DNA of 64,000 bases from Rhynchopus sp. YZ270_cl-10 (GCA_964035575.1 OZ037894.1:310001-374000); one strand, 5' to 3'; shown: positions 20,282 to 31,871, counted from the first letter of the stretch. Notes: generated by a model not told the origin, from the sequence alone. Translations and numbers: made by a program.

Positions 20282-21136
20282 ATGGGGTGCAGAGGTGCGG
20301 TTGGCCTGCAGCGTCGGTGGTGTAGCCTGGCCTCTACGGAACGACGGACCCGGCAAATCAATGTCCGTGGGGTGCGATTCCACGTTGTGGAGGAGGGGGA
20401 CCCCTCGCTTCCGGGGGTCTTCTGCATGCCGGGCGCGTTAGGGACTGCTGAGAACGATTTTGGCGGACAGCTTCGTGCACTGTCCAGACGCGGATACCAC
20501 GTCATGAGCTTCGACCCACGCGGCTATGGAGCCTCTCGACCCCCGGTGCGAACCTTCACTGACGACTTCTATCAGGTAGACGCCGACGACGTCTCCGCTA
20601 TTCTGACCTCCCTCCAAAAAGACCGCACCAATATAATGGGATGGAGTGACGGTGCGAACGCAGCAGTGCTGTTGGCTGCGAAATACCCACATCAGGTGGA
20701 GAAGCTTTGTATCTTTGGCGGCAATTCGTTTATCACGCAAGAAGACGTTGATGCATATGAAATGACACGGAATGTGCAGGCAAGCTGGTCGCAGGGGATG
20801 AAGCTGAAGTGCAACCCAGTCTATGGAGCGGACCTCCAGCCGATGTGGGATTCCTTCTGCGATGCCATGCAGAACATTAAAAGCAAAGGCGGAGACATCT
20901 GCCAGCAGGAGGCCAAGCTCATCCAATGCCCTACCCTCATTGTGCACGGCGACAAAGACCCCATAGTACCCACCTCCCACGCAGAGTGGTTTGCGAATAA
21001 CATACCAAACTCGCAGGTCTACTTCTTCAAGGAAGGGAAGCACAACATCCATGTCAAGTACGCTGACATCTTCAATGGCCTTGTCGCGCAATTCTTTGCG
21101 CAAGGTCCGTCTCATGAGGGACAACTAACGAATTAG
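20282..21136 (+). CDS. BPHL: BPHL-like (valacyclovir hydrolase) alpha/beta hydrolase
   Basis: 284 residues from the ATG at 20282. The frame is open further upstream, but that part translates the MITE and a pyrimidine leader. The N terminus (GCRGAVGLQRRWCSLAST) is basic and hydroxylated with no acids, as in a mitochondrial presequence. The nucleophile elbow GWSDG (Ser near residue 122) is followed by AAKYPHQVEKLCIFGGNSFI. Next come VHGDKDPIVP, carrying the acid, and EGKHNIHVKYAD, carrying the catalytic histidine. The GWSDG elbow, the GGN/GAN segment and the GKHN(I/L)H motif are those of BPHL, a mitochondrial serine hydrolase that cleaves alpha-amino-acid esters. The natural substrate in this organism is unknown. 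CCCCCACAG ends about 25 bases upstream of the ATG. Confidence 0.88.
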   Translation: MGCRGAVGLQRRWCSLASTERRTRQINVRGVRFHVVEEGDPSLPGVFCMPGALGTAENDFGGQLRALSRRGYHVMSFDPRGYGASRPPVRTFTDDFYQVDADDVSAILTSLQKDRTNIMGWSDGANAAVLLAAKYPHQVEKLCIFGGNSFITQEDVDAYEMTRNVQASWSQGMKLKCNPVYGADLQPMWDSFCDAMQNIKSKGGDICQQEAKLIQCPTLIVHGDKDPIVPTSHAEWFANNIPNSQVYFFKEGKHNIHVKYADIFNGLVAQFFAQGPSHEGQLTN

Positions 21137-21565
21137 GGGAAAGAGATTGAAAAAGTACACAACGTTATTTCGTGGGGGATGAGGATGAGGGGGGAAGGGT
21201 AGTGTTGGTGATAGACCAATAAAAAGAGAAAAAAAGGGAGGTTTTATTTGATTTTTTCACAAATCCTGCATGGAGAAAAATCCCTGCAAATCCGAAAACC
21301 CCCGCAATGTTGCCACATATTAAGGTAGCCGATCATCCCTCGAACTGGAGGATGTTGCAAATCAACGCAACAACTTTACTTACCTACCCCTAATCTTGCA
21401 CACTGTTTTGTTCACTCAAATCCGCAACAATGTTTTGTCATAACATAACACCCTTACCTCTTGATAAACTATCAAAACCCTTATCAACACTTCTTCCCAT
21501 TCCTCCAGCGACACAAGAAGGCGTTCCTCGGGGCGCACACCGTACACAACAACGCGGTACAGCGT
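21137..21565. other. 3' flank of BPHL and leader of the AAA gene
   Basis: An AATAAAAAG near 21220 may serve BPHL polyadenylation. From 21450 a pyrimidine-rich tract ends CCTCCAG at 21508, the likely leader acceptor for the next gene. Confidence 0.55.
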
Positions 21566-24500
21566 ATGTCGGATGGGGGCAAGGTCCCTGATGAGAGCAG
21601 CACGAAGCGCGTGACATGGGCCTCCTGTGCGGAGGAGGTGTGCAGCGCGACACCACCTGCCGTTCCCGCCACCGCGGACGACGATGTGAAGATGGACCTC
21701 GACTGCGATGTGGAGGTTGCGCAGGCGAGAGAGAGCCCCCAGGGCAGCAGCAGCCCGCCAAGAGAAGAGGTTGAACCAGGGTCACCAGAGACCACCGTGC
21801 AGACACAACGCGAGGCGCCTTCCTCACCGGTACCCCCACCAGCCCCGACACCTCCAACACCGGCCCCCATCCTGACGCAGAGTGTTGGGAGCGAGACGCC
21901 GCCTCCTCCATCCGATCCGTCTCCTGCGGTGCCACCAGAGCCGTTGTTGAAGCGGCAGCGTGCGTTGTTGAAGAAGGTTGAAGGGCAGGGTGTGCAGCAG
22001 CACGTTATTGCGTATGACTCTGATAGCGAGGCTGCACTCACCCAGCAGGACGGAGGCGCGGAGCGGAGCGGTGCAGCGAACACAGCGTGGTGTGTCCTGG
22101 TCCCGCAGATGACAGCCAAGGCACGGTCTCCCATTGCGATTCTCCGCCCCGCCTTTGCGTTGGTCATGCGGCGCATCAAGCTCGAAACCTATATGCAACC
22201 CCTCCAGCGCGCTACCAAGGAGAAAAGCGTCTGCAAGATCACCGCACCCACCACACCAGACGGCGTCGTCCACATCGAACGCTCGACCGCCGCGGTATTG
22301 GTTGCGGCAAATCGTACGATGCTTCCAGTAGGCGTGAAGGTCCCTCTCAACCATGGCGACGAAGTATCGATATTCACACCAGCCTGTGTACTGCAGCACA
22401 GCTTTACTGTGATGATGAGTGTGCCAAAGCTGAAGGCGATGTTAGGAAATATGAACGAGCAGAAGCGGAAGCTGTTTGATGAGAACCAGGCCTCTTCTGG
22501 TCCTTCTTCCGACGGGGCGGAACGGAGTCGTAAACGGCCCCGCGGCAGCGGAGCAGGCAATGGGGGTACTGCATGGGATGAGGGTGACATGCAGCGCTCC
22601 TTCAAGCAGATGCAGACACAGCTCACACACTGCATGCGTCTTCTGCAGAGCCATGTCGGGCAGCAGCACGCACCGCCACCACACCCAGCACCACGCCCCC
22701 TCCCACCACCACACCTCCGCAGTCTCGGCCTCAACCCCTTCCTCAGAGATGCGCACGAACCACAACCATACCACCCTTTCTTAGGAACCTCCGCCTTCAG
22801 CCCACCCCCAGAAGAGCGCTTTCAGGATGAATCTTTGAATAACATTGATGCCGAAGCGTTTTTGCAGTACAAACGGCGGAAGGTATCACGGAAGGAGCAC
22901 CTCAAGCGGGGGGAATGGCCCGACGGCGAGCTTCCAACACAAACCCCAGAGGAGTCATACCAGGAACCATCCCGGCAGGTTATTGTACCATCCCCGACAA
23001 CCACCCCAACCACACCGACCGACACACCAGAGCAAAGCCGTGACATCTCCGCCATCACTGCAGAGCTCTGCGACTGGGTGGTGCCCCCTTCTCTCAACAC
23101 AGTGGACCTCGATGACCCGGCTTATCCATACTATATGGAGCCTGCAGAGCGGGTGCAGATATACCATTCTTTGTATTTAAATATATCTGACAAGGCTTCA
23201 GCTCCGTTTTTAGGGAACACCCCAAAGACGTTGCAGCTGGCGTTAAAGGCGGGGGATGTCTCGGTTCCGCTTGCGGGGGATGTGTATTGTGAGGCGTTGT
23301 TGAAGGGGATGGCGAGGTCGTTGGGTGCGTCCTTTCTTCCGTTTGACCCGACAGGGTTGCGTTCTTGCGCGCCTACTCCGTCCCCGTTGAAGGTTCATGG
23401 GCTTCTTCCGGCTCCGGTTCTCTCTTTGGCGGAGACGTTGAAAAGGCAGAGCGATTCTTCATCTGTTGCGCCCAGTGCATCTGCATTGCCGGTACCGTTC
23501 AGCTCTGCACCGCAGGATTTGAGAGTAGGGGACAGGGTAAGGCGGGTAGTGGGAGAGACGAAAGGGGAAGGGGAAGGGCGTGCGGCAGTGGTGGCCGCGG
23601 CAGTAGGTATCCTTGAGAGGCCTCCGAGTGGAGGTGAGAGGGGGCGTGTGGCGGTGACGTTCCCGCAGAACAGCAGTTCAACGAAGGTGGGGGTGGCGTT
23701 CGATGTGGCGGTCCCAGGGGGCACGTCCCTCTGTGGTGCCTGTGAAAATGGGCATGGTCTTTTTGTGGATCAAAAAGAGTTGCAGCCTGACGCAGATGAC
23801 TCGAGTTTGAGTGCGTTGTTTGCGACGGTGAACAACCATCAGCCCCTCATTGTGTACATCCGGTCGGCGGCGGCGCAGTTTCTTCTGTCAGATTTGTCGT
23901 TGCAGCATCAGTTTAAGTATGTCTTTCGTGGGATTGTATGATCTATTATTAGGCTATGGATTGTATATTCAGGGGTTAAAGAATAGAAAAGGAAGCATAC
24001 AGCATGGTGAAGTAAGGTGTCTTGCGGCGCAAGCTTGCAACCCACCCTTTCCCATGACATAGTTTAATAAAAAGTGTGCAATTTAAAGCGCATTTTTTTT
24101 AGAAATGTTGCATACCGTGGCTTTGCCAGGAAACCTTTGGGTACCACGACCGCCGTTTCTTTTTGTAAATGTACTGAGGTAGCTGATAATTCGTGTGCCA
24201 CGTGTGCCTGGTGCAAATATCAATAAAGTGCCGAACTCCGCAGTTGGATAACCGAGGAATTCTCACATTCCGCGGTCCAATTGTAGTGGGGGAAAAAAAT
24301 ACCGTGGATATTGCACAACTGTGGCAACACAACCACCACTACTCCAACAATTTATCAAAATAAAAAAAACAATCACTTACAGGACGCTGCTCTCTGCGAC
24401 GTCGGGGCGGTGTTGTTTTGTGATCGGATCGTTCGCAGCAACCCCAGTACCACAGCCAGTGGCTGCGCCAGGACCGAAAAAGACGGAAGGGTTTGCCTTT

Positions 24501-26591
24501 GCGGTGCGGAAGGCGAAGCGCGCAGTGGAGAAGGTGGCGGAGCTGATCCAGTCGAAGGGGGACACTGTGAACCGTGGGTCGACGTTGTTTCCGAACAAGA
24601 TCTCTGTGCAGGTGATGCCGAGCGCAAAGGTCGCAACGAAGCTGCGTGAGTCCGTCGTGTCCACATGGAACAATCGTCTCATCTCCGACAAGCTCTTCCT
24701 CAGAAGCACAGAGAACATCCTCCTCCTCCAAGAGGTCATGACACGCAACATGGTGTACTGCCCGCAGCTTGCGTCTCTCTGTCATTCTGTCAAACTAAAG
24801 TCGCTCGAAAGCTACGAACTGTCACGTATGTACCCCCCATTTTTCAGAAATAAGTATACTTTTTTTAAAGCAAAGGGTCGTTCCTCGCGGAACATTGCCC
24901 ATAAAGTGCGTGGTTCTTGGTTTTTGGTTTTATTCAGCATGAAATACGAATTTTCTCAGTGTGTTACCTTTGGGTTATCCTCCCTCCACTCCAAACCCCT
25001 CTCCCTCTCCCCCCTCAGAACTTGACGACCTCTCACCCGCTGCAAAGCTGGCCTCCTTCACCCCAGACGACGCGCACAACATCACCTCCTGGGCAGCCTC
25101 GCACCACCTGCAGAACACCACCACCATCACGCTCACCAGCACCGTCCCCCAGGAGCTGAGATGGCCTGCAGTAGGCGACTGGGGCGAGGCAGGGGATAAG
25201 CTGGTATGGACCACCTCGCACCACTCCACCTCAACCTTGGGGTCCCACCCAGGTTCTTCTCCCCCCCCCCGCTGGGTTTGTATTTCAAGTCAATTTTTCT
25301 TTTCAAACGACTGCGGTAAAGACGTCAGAAGCTCAGTATCATCATTACAACATTTTCGGTTTGGATGTGTGCACGAGGCACATTCATCGCTTAAGTCTTC
25401 TTATGAATCTGTTCTTCTTCTTCTTCTTCATTCTTCATCACTCCTACCCTACAGCAAATCACCCCTGCGGATCTGCAGTACGGCATATCCCTCTATGGGA
25501 AGGCAAGCAAAAACCAACCCAGCACAGAGACGGCAAAGACAAAGAAGGGTGACGCCAGTGGCACTGCGATGTCCCCCCTTGCAGACGGCGCGTCTGAGAA
25601 CGAATACGAGGAACGACTCATGGCGGACGTCATCCCGGCAGATTCACTCCGCGTCAGCTTTGCGGACATCGGTGCATTGTCGGACGTAAAGGAATTGGTG
25701 CAGGATGTGGTGTTGCAACCTCTACTTCGCCCTGGGTTGTACAATCGATCAAAGCTGACACAACCCGCAAAAGGTCTTCTCCTCTTTGGCCCTCCAGGGA
25801 CAGGCAAGACAATGATGGCGAAGGCAATCGCCGCATCGGTACGGGCATCATTTTTATGCATTTCTGCGTCATCGATCACCTCAAAGTGGTATGGGGAAGG
25901 TGAAAAGCATGCAAGCGCGGTCTTCTCTTTGGCAGCAAAGCTGTCTCCATGCATCATTTTCATAGATGAGATAGACAGCTTATTGGGAAAGAGGGGGGAA
26001 AAGCATGAGCATGAAAGCAGCCGTCGTACCAAAAATGAAATTATGTCTGGTTGGGATGGAATGCGCTCACATCATCAGGTCATGGTCATTGGCGCAACGA
26101 ACCGTCCACAGGATTTGGACGATGCTGTTCTTCGTCGACTATCGCGCCGTCTTCTAGTAGACCTTCCGGACAAAGAATGCCGCGTTGAAATCCTAAAAGT
26201 GCAGCTAAAAGGAGAGAGTCTAGCTTCTGATGTTAACCTTGCCGATGTAGCAGCGAAGACACCAGGGTTTTCTGGGTCGGATTTAAAAACGTTGTGCAGT
26301 ACTGCAGCGATGAGGCCAATAAAAAGACATTTAAAGAAATGCCCGACCACGAAATTATCAGAAGATGATGACGTCTTCGTGGAACGTGAAAAACGTCTTT
26401 ATCAAGAAAAGGTGGACAGTGCAGCGGAAGTAGAAGGGATTTCGCAGGCAGACTTCACAGCAGCGCTGCGGGCGGTGACAGCAACAGTCGACGAAAACGC
26501 GGCAAGCATCGAAGAGCTGCGTAAATGGAACGACACCTACGGGGAACAAGGCTCTCGAAACAAAGGACACCACCTTTCATTTTATATGTGA
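21566..26591 (+). CDS. FHA-AAA ATPase of the plant DAA1/spastin-like type, four exons
   Basis: Exons 21566-23916, 24383-24825, 25019-25203 and 25455-26591 keep frame across GTATG...CAG introns and give 1371 residues. Residues about 173-285 resemble an FHA domain, with NRTMLPVGVKVPLNHGDEVS matching the phosphopeptide-fold end. A proline-rich linker follows. Around residues 690-784 comes GDRVRRVVG, then VAVTFPQNSSSTKVGVAFD and a GLFVDQKEL segment, the element that precedes the ATPase in plant FHA-AAA proteins. LFPNKISVQV continues this in exon 2. The C-terminal AAA module has VSFADIGAL, Walker A GPPGTGKT (near 1105), Walker B IIFIDEID and NRPQDLDDAVLRRLSRR with the arginine finger. It belongs to the meiotic/spastin-like clade, which acts on membranes or protein complexes. 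The FHA-like part suggests recruitment to phosphoproteins. The two halves look like separate genes only because intron 1 is filled with repeats. Confidence 0.87.
23917..24382 (+). other. intron 1 of the FHA-AAA gene, filled with repeats
   Basis: 466 bases, GTATGT to TTACAG. Bases 24105-24290 match the hAT-interior repeat at 44212-44375 (GTTGCATACCGTGGCTTTGC, then CACGTGTGCCTGGTGC, then AAGTGCCGAACTCCG). Module C (24290-24366) ends 16 bases before the splice site. Confidence 0.8.
24290..24366 (+). repeat. dispersed module C copy
   Basis: TACCGTGGATATTGCAC, AACTGTGGCAACACAACC and CCAACAATTTATCAAAA, as at 47990 and 59014. It abuts the 3' splice site of intron 1. Confidence 0.72.
24826..25018 (+). 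other. intron 2 of the FHA-AAA gene with module H
   Basis: 193 bases, GTATGT to CCTCAG. It contains GTTCCTCGCGGAAC, a perfect hairpin, followed by ATTGCCCATAAAGTG. The same arrangement (GGGGAACGTTGCCCATAAGGTG) occurs at 52950-52985. Confidence 0.7.
25204..25454 (+). other. intron 3 of the FHA-AAA gene with modules F and A2
   Basis: 251 bases, GTATGG to CTACAG. Module F (TTTGTATTTCAAGTCAATTT) lies near 25278 and recurs at 27925 and 60664. The A2 hairpin is at 25364-25388, 66 bases before the splice site, followed by CTT repeats. Confidence 0.75.
25364..25388 (+). repeat. CGAGAG hairpin, class A2, intronic
   Basis: GATGTGTGCA, short loop CGAG, GCACATTCATC. The loop is shortened but both stems pair. 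Confidence 0.6.
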
Positions 26592-28191
26592 AAAAGAAAA
26601 GAAAAACCCTCAATGTGATATAGGGGATGGGTGAGGAGGGTGGGGAGAAAAAAAAATAACACAAGGGGCTTCCAAGGTGAGTGACTTCGGGCGGGGGGAG
26701 AGGGGGGCTGTGATGGCAAATTTGTGTATTGTGATGTATTTTTTGATGTACTCTTGCGTATTCCAATGGGCTTCCCATCACAATACTGCCACCATTAGGG
26801 GGAGGGGGAATATATCCTCGGACAGTGATTGTTATTATTGTGCCGGGAGAGGGGGTGATTTCATGTCTCTAATGATAGGGGGGGTTTTGGACAAATATTG
26901 CGGGTTTTGTGGGAGGGATGGATAGCGGGGAGGGTCTGTTCTGCTAATTTGTGGGGATGTGGGTGAGGGGGGAGTTTTTTCTTTTTCCCCTGCGACCGCC
27001 GATGAACGGTGAGGAGTGTGTGCACTTTCAGCTCCTTTTTTTTTGTTGTGGTGTTTTGTCTTTTGGCAATCTACATTCAGAGGGGTTGCTGACTGTTCGG
27101 GACCGCTTTTGGGAAAGGTGGCAGTGAATGCCATCCACCACAAGGTGCCCGCACGTTCTCTACTTCAATTTTTTTTTCTCCCCCCCATTTTTTTTGCATG
27201 AAATAGCAGGCCAACCCCGATTGATCTCAGACAATGAAATATTTTCTCGGAAGAAACAGAAGAAAGAATTTTCCCTTCACTTTTTGCGCCAAAGAGTATT
27301 CGACCAATCTATGTGTCTGTGTTTCAACGGAATAAAAAAAAAACAAAAAAAAGCATGTCTGATAATGAGAGCAGTTGGCGATCACGTAGTTTTTTTTTTA
27401 ATACCACTTCGTCAAGTGAAGCTATAATTCACGGAAGATGCGTTTGCCCGCAAATTGTTTTTTATTATGATTTTTAAATTCGGTATTCTGTTTTATCAAC
27501 ACTCACACAAATTTGCAGAGCGATAAGCGAAAAAAATGTTGTTTTTTCCTTCTTTTTGTTCAGTTGTCATATCCTGAAGTTCTGATTCTAAATTTTTGAC
27601 ATTTTTGTTTCTCCGAAAAAAGGTGATCAGAACAGAAGTTGCCCACACTGATTTTGATAGGTGTATCGCTTTCTGCCAAGCGTCCTAGCCCCCCCCCTTC
27701 AGGATTTTTTTTAAAAATGTGTTCGTATACAGTTTTTAATGTGGGTGTAATATTTTTTATTGTTTCTTCAAGATGTGTGCGTACGAAAGGCACACTAGCC
27801 TTGGAGCTTTTCATATTCTTTTTCAGCACAGTCAGGTGGACTGAGCATATGAGGCTCACGTTCGTCTTCTCAGCTTTTTTTGTGTATTGTGGATGGAGGT
27901 ACACTGTCACGACGCGGGCTGTTGTATTTCAAGTCAACTGTATTTGGATTATTTTTCAGGGAGAGAGTGTGCTGTCTGTGAGTATCCCACCCATTTTCAA
28001 AAGATCACATTGGATTAAAGAGCCCGCCTTTTGGTGGGGTTATTTGTCCATCAAAAAATACAAATAAATAAAAGAAAAACACCTCTGGTGAGCAGCTCAC
28101 TTTCCGCGCTACAACTGCAACAAAACAAAGCCCCTCCCATTTCTGATGTTATGGGGAGCGAAAACTCACAACAAAACAAAAAAAAAAAAAA
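26592..28191. other. gene-free spacer before the tandem array
   Basis: G-rich just after the AAA stop, then T-rich. It holds an E fragment (26992-27035), a hairpin (27772-27800) and a module F copy (27925-27948). Short frames only. Confidence 0.6.
27772..27800 (+). repeat. CGAGAG hairpin, class A2, diverged
   Basis: GATGTGTGCGTA, loop CGAAAG, GCACACTAGCC. The outer right arm is lost. Confidence 0.4.
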
Positions 28192-28250
28192 AGCCTTCGG
28201 GCGACATTGAGTACAGATCCTGCACTAGCAGGTGATTGTCGACACAACAA
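28192..28250 (+). repeat. dispersed module D copy
   Basis: GCCTTCGGGCGACATTGAG, TACAGATCC, the CCTGCACTAGCAGG hairpin, GATTGTCGACACAAC and an A run. It lies exactly at the left border of the gene array. Confidence 0.7.
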
Positions 28251-28403
28251 AAAAAACATCTTTTCCCTCCTTCCGCCCCTGTTTGCAACCTTCTTGTTTC
28301 TGTTTCCATCTCAACTTTTTGTTGTGTACTGGCACCATTCGTCTTGTTCACCACCACCCTCCACAACAGATATCCACCCCACACACCCAAAACAAACGAC
28401 ACA

Positions 28404-29198
28404 ATGAAGGCAGCCCTGCTGTGTCTTGCGTCTCTCTGTGCCACAGTGGTGGCACAGCACAGCACCCCGGCGCTTTCCATGGGGTGCAGGCTTGCATGTG
28501 GGACGGGTGTGCCACATGGTTGGAGCGGAAGCGACGAGGGCCCAAGTGGCTGCCACCGGTGCATCTGCGACAACGGGGATTTGATGTGTCTGAGTGGTGT
28601 GGGTGGAGTGCTGCCCCCGTGCAACCTGCCTGGTGCTGCGTGTGGTGCGACGTGCACGCTTGCGTGCCCGGATGAGGTGGTGCCGCACGGCTGGAGTGGA
28701 AGCGACATGGGGCCGAACAACTGCAACACGTGCACGTGTGCACATGGCGTGCTGTCGTGCACACAGAACACATGCACTGCACCGACAGCGTGTGCGGCGA
28801 AGATGGGCTGTGCACTGCAGTGCGGGACGTCTGTTGCACACGGGTGGTCGGGGATGAACGAAGGCCCACACGAGTGCCAGCGCTGTTTCTGCGACAACGG
28901 TGACCTGATGTGTCTGCAGAGCGTGGGCGGGGTTGCGCCAGTGTGCGACAACGCACCGACGTGCACGGACCTGTTTGTGTGCTACAACGCCCAGTCGTGC
29001 GACCAGTACGCCCCGAACGCAGGGCAATATCACCTCGATGAGTGCTCCGTTCTTGACCACGGAAACTTCATGCACATCTGCCTTGATGACACGGACGACT
29101 CGTGCGACCCCAACAACGGAGGGACGAACTGCCCTGCCTGCTGCCACGAGCACCTCTTCCTGGGTAAGAAGAAGAAGTCTGACAAGATCGCGCTGTAA
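28404..29198 (+). CDS. secreted cysteine-rich protein, array copy 1
   Basis: 264 residues from ATGAAGGCAGCC at 28404. The open frame extends upstream, but there it translates a pyrimidine leader. A typical signal peptide MKAALLCLASLCATVVA precedes QHST. Three similar cysteine modules follow (about residues 25-75, 77-124 and 130-180). Each has HGWSGSD-like, then GP, then C-x2-C-x-C and a G-D/V-L-x-C ending. Such spacing recalls pacifastin, antistasin or VWC-type small disulfide domains, which are often protease inhibitors or adhesion modules. The likeness is in pattern only. The C-terminal third has more cysteines (CCHEH) and ends in a lysine-rich LGKKKKSDKIAL. No membrane anchor is seen, so secretion or a surface coat is likely. 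CTCCACAACAG ends 32 bases before the ATG. In this copy the upstream border differs from the others (module D instead of AAAACGTAG). Confidence 0.9.
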   Translation: MKAALLCLASLCATVVAQHSTPALSMGCRLACGTGVPHGWSGSDEGPSGCHRCICDNGDLMCLSGVGGVLPPCNLPGAACGATCTLACPDEVVPHGWSGSDMGPNNCNTCTCAHGVLSCTQNTCTAPTACAAKMGCALQCGTSVAHGWSGMNEGPHECQRCFCDNGDLMCLQSVGGVAPVCDNAPTCTDLFVCYNAQSCDQYAPNAGQYHLDECSVLDHGNFMHICLDDTDDSCDPNNGGTNCPACCHEHLFLGKKKKSDKIAL

Positions 29199-29740
29199 GT
29201 GAGCTCTTCTCTCATCTTGCTGGGAGAGGACAGCACCATTCTTCGTCACAATTATTTATCTATAATCCAAGATGACAGCTCCTGTTGTCTTTCAAACATT
29301 TTCTTTTTTTATTGCATTTTCTGCAGTGTTGTGTTTTGACCACGCGAGTCTTGCCTGTGGTACACACCTGCACGACAGGAGAAGGCAACTGACAACACAC
29401 GGGCGCGGGATGGCCCGCTTTTGCTCTGTGTCTTGTCTGCCCCCCCCCTTCTGATTGCTTTTTGTTTGCTGTTTTTGTTGTTATTTTCCACTCAAGGCGC
29501 ATTGTCACACCATGCGCATTTGACGATACTTTGCTTTATCCCTTTCAATTCACGTGGTCCCCCCACAGAAAAGAAAATATATGAAAACGTAGACATCTTT
29601 TCCCTCCTTCCGCCCCTGTTTGCAACCTTCTTGTTTCTGTTTCCATCTCAACTTTTTGTTGTGTACTGGCACCATTCGTCTTGTTCACCACCACCCTCCA
29701 CAACAGATATCCACCCCACACACCCAAAACAAACGACACA

Positions 29741-30535
29741 ATGAAGGCAGCCCTGCTGTGTCTTGCGTCTCTCTGTGCCACAGTGGTGGCACAGCACAGC
29801 ACCCCGGCGCTTTCCATGGGGTGCAGGCTTGCATGTGGGACGGGTGTGCCACATGGTTGGAGCGGAAGCGACGAGGGCCCAAGTGGCTGCCACCGGTGCA
29901 TCTGCGACAACGGGGATTTGATGTGTCTGAGTGGTGTGGGTGGAGTGCTGCCCCCGTGCAACCTGCCTGGTGCTGCGTGTGGTGCGACGTGCACGCTTGC
30001 GTGCCCGGATGAGGTGGTGCCGCACGGCTGGAGTGGAAGCGACATGGGGCCGAACAACTGCAACACGTGCACGTGTGCACATGGCGTGCTGTCGTGCACA
30101 CAGAACACATGCACTGCACCGACAGCGTGTGCGGCGAAGATGGGCTGTGCACTGCAGTGCGGGACGTCTGTTGCACACGGGTGGTCGGGGATGAACGAAG
30201 GCCCACACGAGTGCCAGCGCTGTTTCTGCGACAACGGTGACCTGATGTGTCTGCAGAGCGTGGGCGGGGTTGCGCCAGTGTGCGACAACGCACCGACGTG
30301 CACGGACCTGTTTGTGTGCTACAACGCCCAGTCGTGCGACCAGTACGCCCCGAACGCAGGGCAATATCACCTCGATGAGTGCTCCGTTCTTGACCACGGA
30401 AACTTCATGCACATCTGCCTTGATGACACGGACGACTCGTGCGACCCCAACAACGGAGGGACGAACTGCCCTGCCTGCTGCCACGAGCACCTCTTCCTGG
30501 GTAAGAAGAAGAAGTCTGACAAGATCGCGCTGTAA
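29741..30535 (+). CDS. secreted cysteine-rich protein, array copy 2
   Basis: Same 264-residue product as at 28404, starting 1337 bases after copy 1. The C run in its downstream spacer is one base shorter, so copy 3 begins 1336 bases later. Confidence 0.9.
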   Translation: MKAALLCLASLCATVVAQHSTPALSMGCRLACGTGVPHGWSGSDEGPSGCHRCICDNGDLMCLSGVGGVLPPCNLPGAACGATCTLACPDEVVPHGWSGSDMGPNNCNTCTCAHGVLSCTQNTCTAPTACAAKMGCALQCGTSVAHGWSGMNEGPHECQRCFCDNGDLMCLQSVGGVAPVCDNAPTCTDLFVCYNAQSCDQYAPNAGQYHLDECSVLDHGNFMHICLDDTDDSCDPNNGGTNCPACCHEHLFLGKKKKSDKIAL

Positions 30536-31076
30536 GTGAGCTCTTCTCTCATCTTGCTGGGAGAGGACAGCACCATTCTTCGTCACAATTATTTATCTAT
30601 AATCCAAGATGACAGCTCCTGTTGTCTTTCAAACATTTTCTTTTTTTATTGCATTTTCTGCAGTGTTGTGTTTTGACCACGCGAGTCTTGCCTGTGGTAC
30701 ACACCTGCACGACAGGAGAAGGCAACTGACAACACACGGGCGCGGGATGGCCCGCTTTTGCTCTGTGTCTTGTCTGCCCCCCCCTTCTGATTGCTTTTTG
30801 TTTGCTGTTTTTGTTGTTATTTTCCACTCAAGGCGCATTGTCACACCATGCGCATTTGACGATACTTTGCTTTATCCCTTTCAATTCACGTGGTCCCCCC
30901 ACAGAAAAGAAAATATATGAAAACGTAGACATCTTTTCCCTCCTTCCGCCCCTGTTTGCAACCTTCTTGTTTCTGTTTCCATCTCAACTTTTTGTTGTGT
31001 ACTGGCACCATTCGTCTTGTTCACCACCACCCTCCACAACAGATATCCACCCCACACACCCAAAACAAACGACACA

Positions 31077-31871
31077 ATGAAGGCAGCCCTGCTGTGTCTT
31101 GCGTCTCTCTGTGCCACAGTGGTGGCACAGCACAGCACCCCGGCGCTTTCCATGGGGTGCAGGCTTGCATGTGGGACGGGTGTGCCACATGGTTGGAGCG
31201 GAAGCGACGAGGGCCCAAGTGGCTGCCACCGGTGCATCTGCGACAACGGGGATTTGATGTGTCTGAGTGGTGTGGGTGGAGTGCTGCCCCCGTGCAACCT
31301 GCCTGGTGCTGCGTGTGGTGCGACGTGCACGCTTGCGTGCCCGGATGAGGTGGTGCCGCACGGCTGGAGTGGAAGCGACATGGGGCCGAACAACTGCAAC
31401 ACGTGCACGTGTGCACATGGCGTGCTGTCGTGCACACAGAACACATGCACTGCACCGACAGCGTGTGCGGCGAAGATGGGCTGTGCACTGCAGTGCGGGA
31501 CGTCTGTTGCACACGGGTGGTCGGGGATGAACGAAGGCCCACACGAGTGCCAGCGCTGTTTCTGCGACAACGGTGACCTGATGTGTCTGCAGAGCGTGGG
31601 CGGGGTTGCGCCAGTGTGCGACAACGCACCGACGTGCACGGACCTGTTTGTGTGCTACAACGCCCAGTCGTGCGACCAGTACGCCCCGAACGCAGGGCAA
31701 TATCACCTCGATGAGTGCTCCGTTCTTGACCACGGAAACTTCATGCACATCTGCCTTGATGACACGGACGACTCGTGCGACCCCAACAACGGAGGGACGA
31801 ACTGCCCTGCCTGCTGCCACGAGCACCTCTTCCTGGGTAAGAAGAAGAAGTCTGACAAGATCGCGCTGTAA
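31077..31871 (+). CDS. secreted cysteine-rich protein, array copy 3
   Basis: Same product as at 28404. No coding difference is visible against its neighbours, including at third codon positions. The next copy starts 1337 bases later. Confidence 0.9.
   Translation: MKAALLCLASLCATVVAQHSTPALSMGCRLACGTGVPHGWSGSDEGPSGCHRCICDNGDLMCLSGVGGVLPPCNLPGAACGATCTLACPDEVVPHGWSGSDMGPNNCNTCTCAHGVLSCTQNTCTAPTACAAKMGCALQCGTSVAHGWSGMNEGPHECQRCFCDNGDLMCLQSVGGVAPVCDNAPTCTDLFVCYNAQSCDQYAPNAGQYHLDECSVLDHGNFMHICLDDTDDSCDPNNGGTNCPACCHEHLFLGKKKKSDKIAL

Noticed and set aside
24311-25689. Separate short genes in the FHA-AAA region
   Set aside because: The frames start at GTG or TTG, break at splice sites and join in phase into one protein matching a known architecture.
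28236-28403. N-terminal extension of the cysteine-rich protein
   Set aside because: It would bury a clear signal peptide. The extension reads the CT-rich leader and differs among units at the array border.
29165-29332. Intron at the end of the cysteine-rich gene (GTAAGA to TTCTGCAG)
   Set aside because: All other introns here start GTATG, the frame closes with a normal stop, and nothing downstream looks coding.
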